NCBI RefSeq assembly: GCF_022539665.2
Contig: NC_081335.1
Span: forward strand, 1,736,001 to 1,800,000
Direction: 5' to 3'
Length of the DNA: 64,000 bases
Source: Daphnia carinata
Taxonomy: Eukaryota > Arthropoda > Branchiopoda > Diplostraca > Daphniidae
Part shown: positions 51,007 to 64,000 of the stretch, in pieces
Layout of the letters: each line of letters begins with the position of its first letter
Position numbering within the stretch: position 1 is the first letter of the stretch
Notes under the pieces: generated by a model
Seen by the model: the letters and a program-made list of their open reading frames with translations, nothing else
Databases searched by the model: none
What the model was told of the DNA's origin: nothing
Position numbers and translations under genes: made by a program

Positions 51007-54000
51007 ACAGACTTATTCTTTTTTGGCCGTCGTCCGTCGTCGTCAATAGATTGCTTTCTATAGATTTGGCTCTCTTTTTTTTTCTTCTCTTTTCTATCCG
51101 TGTATATATGCCATAACTACTACCGCACAAAGCTCAATCGCCAACTGACGTCAGTTTTCTTTTTTTGCGATCAAAAACCGAGACTTTTTCAGATTTTTTT
51201 TTTTTCCAATGATCAAATGACAATTCTCTTCGTATTGAATGAAAAATCATGTTTTATGGAAATGAGAAACAGTTCGTTTGCGACGTCAACAACAGCGGGG
51301 GGAAAGAGAGACAAAGATTTCACGCCATTTTTCATTTTACCTTTATGATTTTTCAATATTTGCGAAAAAGAAAAGAAAGAAAAGTGGTGGGAGGGACGGC
51401 GGCGGCGAAACTAAACAACGAAAAATAAAATCTGTGTGTGTGTATTAAGTGGCAGCTGCTTGATTTATTACATGCGCCGTGATTTCACCTTGTTCATTTA
51501 AATTTTTGTAAGAAAAAGAAAAATGGTTTATTGCTGTTTAACAGAAATGCGTTACTTGGCTGCACTTTTTATTTATTTATTTATTTATTTTTCGTTGAAA
51601 ATTTTGTTTCGGTTGACGTGCCGGACGGTGGGATATTAATGAACGCAGAGACACGCGTGATGAGATCCGTTTTTTTTTTCTTCTTGGGTCTCCCCCAATT
51701 TTTCGTTCTTTTGTTTTCGTTTGTTTCAACAACTCTATACTCTAAATAATCGGTTACGTTTGTACAACATTTAGTGGAACAGAACGGATGCGGACTGGAT
51801 GTTCACTTGTGCGCAGCGCGACGTTTTTTATTTTATTTTTTTTTTTGTCTACAACTATTAGGTCGCCATCGCTAGCGCATTGGAAAGCCGTTAAACCTTG
51901 TGGTGAATCTAAAAACTAATGATGACAATCATTCTTTCTGCACGTCTGTAGGGCGAAATGCGCGGGCGATTTGAAACGGATCAACTAGATGAAAAATAAA
52001 GGGAGTCCAGCTATTCAACTGAATAGCTCTATGATATAATAGTAGATGAGTCCTGAAAATGTGCAGGACACCAAAGGGGGGGCTCCTGGAGAATAGAGGG
52101 CAGCAGTGGGGAATGAATTTGGAAAAGAAGAGCCGGAAAATGCGGAGAGAGAGAGAGAGCGATACGGAGGGGGTGCAAGAACTGAAATGCGCAACGAAAA
52201 GATGCCCAGGTTTTCCAGGCATATGCAGGGGCATGCGGACGGAAGAGGGGGGGTGGAGAGGGGGGGTACAGGTCACCTCCCCTTCTCATCCGTCAACGTC
52301 GATTTATGTGGACGGCGACGGGCTGTCGGGCGAATGAGCGAACGGCCCGTCCACCTCGGCACCCTCCCCTTATTCCTTCCTTCCCCCCCCCCCTCGGCTT
52401 CTATTTTTTTTTTTTTTTTTCCATCCCAATCACGCGGACGCAGCGACGTGGACAAAGCTGAGTCCGGACCCCTACGGGCTTTTTCTCCTCTTCTTCGTAG
52501 TTACTCATTCGATGAAATATAGCTCCGGGTCTATTGATTCCCAACGATCGACTTTTGATACAAACACCTTTCTAAGGCTTTGCCTTGTATAGTGAAAACA
52601 ACAATAACCGGGTTGATTGCAATCAAGCAACGAGTCATCCATTCAATTATATCATTTATTTTTTTTTTATTTTTACTTTTGACTGCGTCTTCTTTTTTTT
52701 TTGCGTTTCGAAAGGTTTTTTTTAAATTTCGTTAACAAACGTGTTTGTGTGTGTGTCTGTGTTCTGCAAAGAAATTGTTTGATACTGAGGGGGGTTTAAG
52801 TATTTCAGGAGAAGAGGCTCATATTTTTTGTATATCATATTCACAGTCAATCACACTCAAGCATACACTTACGACTTATTGCCACCATCTATACAAAATT
52901 GAGGATCATCAAGGTGGGATTTGTTTGTTTTTTTGTTTTTTTTTTTGTGTTAAAGGGAAAAATAAAATAAAATGATTGGTTGCTGTTGCGTGGGCAGGTA
53001 GCATTACACACGGGGACTGGAGGAGTTCACACGCTTTGATTGCAAATTATAGACGATGTGTGAACGTGTTCGCCAGTGAATAGATGAGAGAGAAAAAAAA
53101 ACAGAGTACAGCACACACAGTTTTACATAAATGTAGAAACAAAAGAAAAACAGCCTGCCCGTTTCTTTGTTTGGTTTCAACTGTACACAACTTTCACTTA
53201 CAAGAGACACACACACATTTATCTGTTTCTTTTTCTATTATTTTTGTTTTCTGCTGTTTGGGCGACGTTCGGATGAGGTAGTCCCGATAATTTTTTTTAA
53301 TGTCTTTAGAAAGAAAAGAAAAATTGGACATCCTCATTTTCGTTTTGTTTTAGAGGCGCCTTTGAAAAAATGGGAAATTTTGAAGGGCGTGTCCTTTGTG
53401 TTATAGTTACTCTAGATGTCATGAATTTGCTTTTTTTTTTTCGAAAAATCAAATTACGTATATAGAGGAGAGCAGATGACACACAGGAGACAGAAAACAA
53501 ATTTCTTTTTTTTTTTCATCGAACTTGTTTTTTGGCATTATCTATTTTTACGTAATTTAATTATCAGCGTTTTCCTCGTTATCTTTACACACAAAAAAAA
53601 AGTTCTTTGAAAAATGAAAACACGGGATCTGGCAATTTCACAAACAAACGCAAACAAATATAGTATTATTATTATTATTATGCTATACGAAATTCAATGA
53701 CACGTACACGAATAAAAACCGCATTCTCTCGTCGTCCATAATTTTTTTCTTGGTTTTTCATTTTTGCTTATTTTACGGGGAACAAAAAAATGGGGGGGGG
53801 GGTGGGCGGTGGGAACAAGAATTATTATTATATGCAAACCCAAATTGAGAGACAGACATTTTTCTGATGAATAGATTGTGAAAGAAAAAAAAAAAAAAGA
53901 AAAGAAAATCGTATACTTTTTCAGGGTTGGTGGGTGGGTGGGGTTTTAGCGCGCGTGTTCCCGCAGCGATAAGACGCCCACAGCGCGGCCAGGAACAGTT

Positions 54001-54740
54001 GAGTCCAGGGGACGTGCAAAGAGACTGATGAGAGATGAAAGGAAGAAGAACGGTGACAACTTTTTTTTTTTTGTTTTTCTTCTCATATTTTTGACGGACA
54101 AATTGTCTGGGATCAATCAAAACCGCGCGCTCACACACCGGAGAATGTAGACACACACACGACACATTCACATGAGAGACGAAATTGAAAGAAAACTGTG
54201 AAACGGAATTTTCTCCACAACTGAAAGAATTCCAATCCATCCTTCTTTTGTTTTGTTTTTTCCTATTCCGTCCTTTAATCTTGTTTTCGCTTTCGAACCC
54301 AAAATTACATTGAGATAAAGAGACAATCAAACTATTCGTGCGTATATATATTCGTAGCCAAATACACTTATAAAAGGAGGCCTATGTAGGTTTGTCAAAA
54401 AAAAAAAAAAAAAAAACATAACTCAAAGGCCACGAACAGAACAAAGAAAAAAAAAACTCTTAAAATAATAATAATAAAAAAGAAATTAAAGAGAAGGAGA
54501 GACGTATCATTAAACTAGGACTGGATTGATGTATATCATTTCAATTTTTTTACGTATTTCTGTTCTTCCGCGCAAAGTTTGTTTTTCCCGTCGGCTCTTT
54601 TTTTTTTTTTTTTTTTTTTTATGTCGAGGGTCAAAAGTTTGAAAAGGCCCAAAAAGAGAAAATGTTGACCGTAAGCCATTGGAGGAAAAATAAAAGTATT
54701 TCTTTTTTTTTTTTTGGTCAAGTAACTACCATGTTGATTT

Positions 54741-58021
<3,281 letters not shown>

Positions 58022-58064
58022 TTTTTTGTCTTCTTTTTTTGTCCTTCGGTGTCACACTAGCACG

Positions 58065-58070
58065 CACTGA
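58065..58070 (-). promoter_or_regulatory. Initiator-like TCAGTG upstream of Antp
   Basis: The minus strand has AATCAGTGCGTGC about 45-50 bp upstream of the Antp ATG, a match to arthropod initiator TCAGTY. A GGACA DPE-like motif sits at about +25, not the strict +28. In Drosophila Antp promoters lie far upstream, so this may be only leader sequence. Confidence 0.25.
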
Positions 58071-58422
58071 TTTATTGTTGGGCCGCCCCACCCCAAAATA
58101 ATGATACAATTGCCACTCGTGAAAGAAATTAGGTTTTTTTTTTTAAATTTCTAATTTACGTGAAGAAAGGGGGAAACATAAATTCTTTTTTAAAATAAAA
58201 TATCCGTCGGTTTTTTTTTTCTTTTTTGGTGCTTGTTCTAGATTTCTTTTTTTCATCTATCTTTTTTTGCACGCCATCAAACAATTTTTTGAATCAGTTT
58301 TCAAAATAGAAGATTACTACAATTTATCATATATTTGAGATTGAGTGGGTGGGAGAACCGTCTTGAATGTTCGTTGTCTTGATTTGTTCCTTTTTGTCCA
58401 CCGCTAGCACAGATACACACGT

Positions 58423-58442
58423 TCACACACACACACACACAC
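58423..58442. repeat. (CA)n microsatellite
   Basis: About ten CA units, 0.4 kb upstream of the Antp start. Confidence 0.85.
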
Positions 58443-61151
58443 TCACACGGACTACCTGTTAAAGGAAAAAAAAATAAATAAAAGAGAACATAAACAACAC
58501 GGTATTAGATTGGTCGGTCGTATAATCGTCAACACACGAGCATCTAAATGTAAAACACGCGGTCCCTGTGGCCACGGCACAGTCATATATTTTCACGTTC
58601 TAAACGACACGACCGGGATCGCCCTAATGAAACGTTCTTGTATGTCTAATATGCGCGGACTAGCCCTGTTTCTTTTTTTTTTCTTTATGAAAAGAAATAA
58701 AATCCACTCCACAGTAGCGTAACCAATGGTGGCGAGCCACTTCAAAAATATACACCAAGTTAGAAAAGAAAAAAAAAACCAAAAAACAAGAGCAGATGAT
58801 GACGCTGAAACTTACCAGACGGAAACGACGTGTTTAAATCAGTGGGTTTTACAGTACGATTTTTTCCCCCTCTTCCCAAAATTGATGAATGTGAATAATT
58901 TTCGATATCTATCTCTCATTGAACGAAGCAGGTGTTTTTCGCTACCGGGAGTATTTCTTTAAAACAAAAAAACGCTAAACTTTGGCAGGCGAATCGCGTT
59001 CGACGATGTGGCGTCTTCGCCACTCGCTGGCTATCTGCTTGTCTAATCTTGACGTCTCAATCTCCACCAGTCAAAAAAAGAAAATAAAATAAAAATCCCA
59101 AAAAACCGAACTGTTGGAAAGAGAAAAAAAAGGCCCTATGGCAACAACAGAAAAGTCAGATGCCCTGCTTTAACCAATTTATTCAAGTCGACTTTTTTTT
59201 TTCTTCATTCCTCCGCCGCTCCTCCCTCTCTTCTCCCTTAGTGAGTAAAAAGAAAAAATACAGACGAAGAAAAAAAAATGAGAAAAGTATTTTCTTTTCT
59301 TGTATTTGAGATTGTTTCCGACGTTGCATCATTGGTGAAGAGGAAGCCACCCCACTGGTCGAGCTATTCAACATGTCGTGAAAGAGAGAGAGTCATTTGC
59401 AACGTGTCATCCTCGTATTTTTTCTTTTTAGGCCAAAAGGAAGAAAGCAAGCAGCGAAATGTGCGATGGTGGTAGACACGAGATAGTAGTGGGTAAAAAA
59501 AAAAAATAAGAAATGCAACAATAACAAAGAGGTGTCGGGAGATTGAATGTTTTCGAAAAAAATGTTCTCATTGGTTCTTTTATGTATCCGCCTCATTACC
59601 TTCATCAAACGCGTTGCCTCTCTATCTAAACCCAACCGGGGCTTCTTACATTTTTCTTTACTGCATTACAGATTCCGGAAAAAAAAATGGATTTAAAAAA
59701 AAAACAAAAAACATTACCCTCACCTCAGTGGGGTAGAGAACATTATTCAAAGTACGCTTTTCCTTCCCCCCGCATCGTGTACATGATGGTATGAAGACGT
59801 CTTTCTTTTTTTTACAAAAAATTTAAATCCAATTCATTTCAGGAGACTTTGAAAAGGATAGCGCTCGAAATTGGAATAACCATGTCGCGACCGGCTCGTT
59901 GTGGTTTTATTTGAAGGTTGTTTTTGTGCTAAAGGATCTGCGCGAAAAATGCGGAGCCATAAACTGCGAGCCGTGGCCTAGACACACAGGGGGGAAAAAA
60001 GGCAAAATCGTGGCGAAATAGAAAAGGCCATAAAACGGTGCATTGTGTTTTCTTGTTTGTTTCCTTTAGCATAATAACAAAAGCAAAAAGAAAAAAAATT
60101 GTACCGAAAATAGCAACAACACACAACCGCACCGACTTGTTGACGAAACGCTTTAACACGTCTGTAGCCTACAAAAAAAGGATGAAGATGTAGAACAATT
60201 TTGATGACCCCTGACCTGGTGGGCAATTGAATATGAGACCACCGTACCGGACCTTTCTTTTAAAAAAAATTTTTGCTAGAAAGAGAAATGAAATCAAACA
60301 TTTTCGAGAAATGTTACATTTCATCATACCACTAAAATCGGATATCTGCCGGATTCAATTGCAAGGCCATCCGGTCAACTGATTATCATTATCCTATAGA
60401 GGGTTTGGAGACTAATGAAGACAACTCATTTTGTTTTGTGTAGATTCTGGCATTTCTATTTCGCCTTTGAAACCGCCTTTAATCGCGTTAGCCTTAACCC
60501 ATGTCACGGGCAAAAAGAAGGGGGAAATGTCAAAGTTGAATCTCATCTACCCGTCATTAGATAATGCTACTGTTTATAAGCAATAAATTATTTCGCGTTG
60601 TTTTGATTGAACTATTTATGGAACGGCAATTTTAAAATGGTATTTGCAACAAGAAAAAAATTATTTAATAAATAAAGCGATAATCGTTTTTTGATGAGCT
60701 GGCAGCACTGGTTATTAATTAATTTGGAAAATTTGCAACCTTGATTACTTTTGGAGGGAAAGAATGCCAGTCGTGTCGAGAACTGTGGTGTGTCAGTACA
60801 ACTGTGTCTATTGTGTCACGTTTCCGTGCCATCAATCATCATTCGTCATTTCTGTGAACACTTAAAGATGATTAAACATTTGAGATCTTTGTGCAAGTGA
60901 GTGGGGTAAAAAAACAATTGATCCATGGACACATGTGTGCAGAACTTTTCGCAGAAAATCTGGTCTCGGGTGTGCATATCCTCGCCGTTTCTCACAGACC
61001 CTGGCAGCTAGTGAGGTAACACCATCATTTTGTCGTATTCTTTATCTGTTGCCATCTCGTGTTATTGAGATCTTACTAGTTTTTGGAATTGCTGAAAGCA
61101 GAGTGTCTCGCCATTTCGACTTGTTACTAAGGTCTCGTCACCCTGAAAATC

Positions 61152-61364
61152 GAACTTTTCATTTTTTTTTTTCGATTTCCAACATTTTTTGTTGCCGCCA
61201 TTTTTCGTGATCAGTTTCGTAGGTGAAATCTTGAACCTTGAATTTTTTTCTTTTTCGCAACTTGAATTTTTTCTTTTTCGCGACTCGGAACTTTTTTCCC
61301 CGATTTCTAACAATTTTGTTGGCGCCATTTTTCGTGGAAAAGTTATTTCATTTGTGAAGTCTCT
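61152..61364. repeat. Imperfect tandem repeat upstream of Antp
   Basis: Copy A (61152-61233) and copy B (61288-61364) share GAACTTTT, a CGATTTCYAACA block, GCCATTTTTCGTG and a GTGAAATCTTG / GTGAAGTCTCTTG end. Between them lies a nested duplication of CTTGAATTTTTTCTTTTTCG (61237-61260 and 61261-61283). The outer period is about 130 bp. Confidence 0.75.
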
Positions 61365-63029
61365 TGCACCCTCTACCCCCCGTAAAATGAACCTGGCGTG
61401 ACGTCAGCATTTTGGCGGCCATTACATTTATCTCAACGACCAATAGCCACCAAGAGTTTCTCCCCCCTACCCTACGTAAAAAAAAGGTCTTTTGCAATGA
61501 GGCGTAAGAGGGACCCCTAGTTCACAGATGCACTGTACAGTCTCTCTTTCGAAACCTAGGTGACACTACAAGCTTGGCTAAGTAAAATAAAACAAACATG
61601 ATAAAGACGTTAACAAATAATTTTGTCACAGCAATCTTTTCAGTTTGTTAGTCGAAGCATGCTTTTGTTTTTCCTGATCTATTGCATGTGAACTATAAAA
61701 ATTTTCTCCATTTTTTCTCGAAGTAAACATGGAAAACAAAAACGGTATTTGCCCTTTCGCTCGTTGGTGGCGTCGTTTTTTGTTTTCGTCCCTAAGCCGC
61801 CATTTTTGAAGTATTTTTTTTTTTTTTTTTTGGGGGGGGTTTTGATTAATCGAGTCGTTAGTGATTGACAGTAGGGGAGGAATAAAGCGAGCAGAGGGGC
61901 GCGTTGTGAGGGGGAATATCCAATAGAAAACGATGCTAGCTAATGATATGCGGCACGGGGCAGCCAATGCGGGTGAAGGCCAGGGAAGCCGTCGCCCTTT
62001 TGTGTATGCCCGTCTGAAAGGACGGACAATGGAGCAGGGAGCTAGTGCAGTACAAGAGGGGAGAACAAGGGAAAAGAGGGGGGGGGGGTATAGCCCTCAA
62101 GTAGCGGAGGGGTCTAATGTGAGGGGTTGGAAGCAATCAATAAAGAATCTCAAGTTTCGCCGAGTGTGTGTCTGTTACGTCATTTTTGTAAAATCCGCGA
62201 AAGTGCCCATATTATTTATGACTACAGGTCCATAATAATAATCACTTCATTGAGAGATAGCCAAGAGAGATTGTCGTCGATGAAAAGAAGGAACTACTAC
62301 ACCACTTGAATCTTAATGACTATGTTAAGAAGCCCACGCACTTAAAAAAAAAAGAAAGGATTTATTAACACGGAATCAGTGCACGTTTGAACTGTTTCAG
62401 ACAATTTATTAAACAACTTGTCTAAACGAATGGCACTAAAAAAAAATGTAAAAAAAAAGAAAAAAAGTTTGCAATTCCTCAACATCCCGCCGGCCTAAGC
62501 GTTTTTCTTTCCCTACTGATCTGCTTCGTAAACGTTGCGTATTTCTTTTCCTGTAAAGTGGGCCATAACGTCAGCGCGCAGAGCGACCTTATGGGCCCGC
62601 CGCTGAGCATATCTTGTTTCCCTTTTTTCTTTTCTATTTTTGCCGACGACAAATATAAATATATCCAAAACGACTCCATTATCGGTTGATGGCTTCTTAA
62701 AAACAAGCGCACACACTCATCAATGGGGGGTCGTCGGGGATCCTTTCAACGACTTCATTTGACTCGTAAAGAACCTCGAACTGCTAATTTCTCGCCGCAG
62801 TTGTTGCTCTTAATACTTATTTGATTGGGAAAAAGGAAATCGAGAGAGAGAGGCGAGTCTCAAATTACACCGAGCTATTATTAAACATCCATGTGTAGTC
62901 TGTGACCCTTCCGATAAAATGCGAAAAATTGTAACGATTTCATGTGACTGGCGTGGTCCCAAGGCCGGACAGTTTTTTTTTTAAACACCCCCATGGCGTC
63001 TGTGTGCGTTTATAGCTACGGGCTTTCTT

Positions 63030-63031
63030 TC

Positions 63032-63059
<28 letters not shown>
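63030..63059. repeat. Poly(T) homopolymer
   Basis: About 29 T in a row upstream of Antp. Confidence 0.85.
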
Positions 63060-63062
<3 letters not shown>

Positions 63063-64000
63063 ATCCGTCTGGTTCATTTCCGTCAGTTATCACCTCGTCA
63101 AGGGGACGGATCTGATGAGAGCGACTTGAAACGTTTTGTAAGCGAACGATTCAAATTTCTTGCCGTGTCATGGCTCAAACCCTCTCTCATCCCGATCTGT
63201 TCTCTCTCTCTCTCTTGATCTCCGGAAAGGGAGAGTCTGATACTGGAGAATTGTATGCAACCAAGAAAAGAAAATGCAAACGTATCGTTTTATTCTCGGC
63301 CATCGTTTTTAGTTTCACCGTGAATTGATGGTCTATAATTGACGGATGGGTTCGTAAAAAAAAAGCTGAGACGTGAAACAAAAGCAAACGATTATGAGAA
63401 GTTAACGTGGACTCCCCTTTAAAGTCAGAAGAAAAAAATAAACAAACAAATGAATCAACTTTTTTGTAGAGACTTCCCATTGTGTGGTTTCCGTCACGAC
63501 GCCGCCCCACATCGTTGCTAGGCGATCGTTATGCATTTTTTACTTGTTACACCAACAATAAGTCGATGACCGAGGTCGTCCCCAAAGTTTTTTTCTTTTT
63601 CTCTTGTGTGTATGTGCGCACTTGTCTGTTATTTAGAGATAAGTCGACGATAATTGAAGAGTTCCTTTTCTTTTTTTTTCCAGGTGGAGACGCTAATTAC
63701 CAAAACCTCGTTGTGAAAAGATTTTCTCGGCGCTCAACAAACGTAAGTCATTGTTTTCTTTTTCCCCTCTAATTCTAATGTTTTTAAGTGTCGTGTGTTT
63801 TTTTTTCCTTTCTGCGTTTGCGAAATGGGTTTCCGATTTTTTTTTTTTTTTTCGTATGAGAAAGTTAAACTAACGAGAGATATTTAAATGGAACATACCG
63901 AGACGTTGATGATATTGGAGATGAGACAAACTCCCGTGTCATTTGTTTTTCAAGTCGCACTCTTCTTGTCGTAACCGTACAGTTTGAAAACAACCACCGT

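Larger units (their letters stand above)
29026..54740. other. ftz upstream / Antp downstream intergenic DNA
   Basis: A 25.7-kb gap with no gene I can establish. Many frames of 60-215 codons are A/T homopolymer or microsatellite artefacts. The segment at about 29.19-29.66 kb, directly upstream of ftz, is less homopolymer-rich and has a 155-codon plus-strand frame without recognisable features; it is more likely ftz 5' regulatory DNA. One small minus-strand frame at 32.3-32.6 kb is listed separately. Antp 3' UTR and enhancers are expected in the right part. Confidence 0.7.
58022..64000. other. DNA upstream of Antp
   Basis: Six kilobases without a supportable coding region. It holds the immediate Antp leader and possibly non-coding 5' exons and promoters, which I cannot place without transcripts. 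Visible structure includes a CA repeat (58423-58442), an imperfect tandem repeat at 61.15-61.36 kb, a GCCAT cluster at 61.05-61.80 kb, and poly-T runs up to about 30 bases near 63,030. Confidence 0.7.

Overview
The window is animal nuclear DNA from an arthropod Hox cluster. Three Antennapedia-class homeobox genes lie head to tail, all on the minus strand. From low to high coordinate they are Sex combs reduced (Scr, about 10.2-16.8 kb), fushi tarazu (ftz, about 26.9-29.0 kb) and Antennapedia (Antp, about 54.7-58.0 kb). Scr-ftz-Antp is the ancestral arthropod order. Compact genes, some introns of only 60-170 bp, and intergenic DNA full of A/T homopolymers and microsatellites suggest a crustacean such as the branchiopod Daphnia. 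The species is an inference; the Hox gene identities are read directly from the protein motifs.

Layout. 1-10,224: DNA downstream of Scr, with no gene I can support; Deformed would be expected beyond the left edge. 10,225-16,755: Scr in five coding exons. It has the SCKYA, SPQDLS and [10 protein letters not shown] motifs, and an unusual small intron inside the last codons of the homeobox. 16,756-26,928: Scr upstream and ftz downstream DNA, including a 47-bp GA tract about 0.75 kb upstream of the Scr start. 26,929-29,025: ftz in two exons, with an Ala at homeodomain position 56, a degenerate hexapeptide, and an apparent one-base frame disturbance in exon 1. 29,026-54,740: a 25.7-kb gap with no established gene and one weak small-ORF candidate at 32.3-32.6 kb. 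54,741-58,021: Antp in two coding exons, with a very glutamine-rich N-terminus, LYPWMRSQF and a canonical homeodomain. 58,022-64,000: DNA upstream of Antp, where 5' UTR exons and promoters are expected. It holds an imperfect tandem repeat and a cluster of GCCAT motifs.

The three proteins are nuclear transcription factors. Scr and Antp carry the hexapeptide that binds Extradenticle/PBX, and they specify adjacent head/thorax segment identities. ftz is the diverged former Hox gene between them. No prokaryotic feature, CRISPR array, rRNA, tRNA or intact transposon was seen. The points most worth following up are the ftz frame break, the weak intron inside the Scr homeobox, a 14-bp element shared by the Scr and ftz leaders, strong over-representation of the palindrome TAGGCCTA, and the repeat/GCCAT region upstream of Antp.
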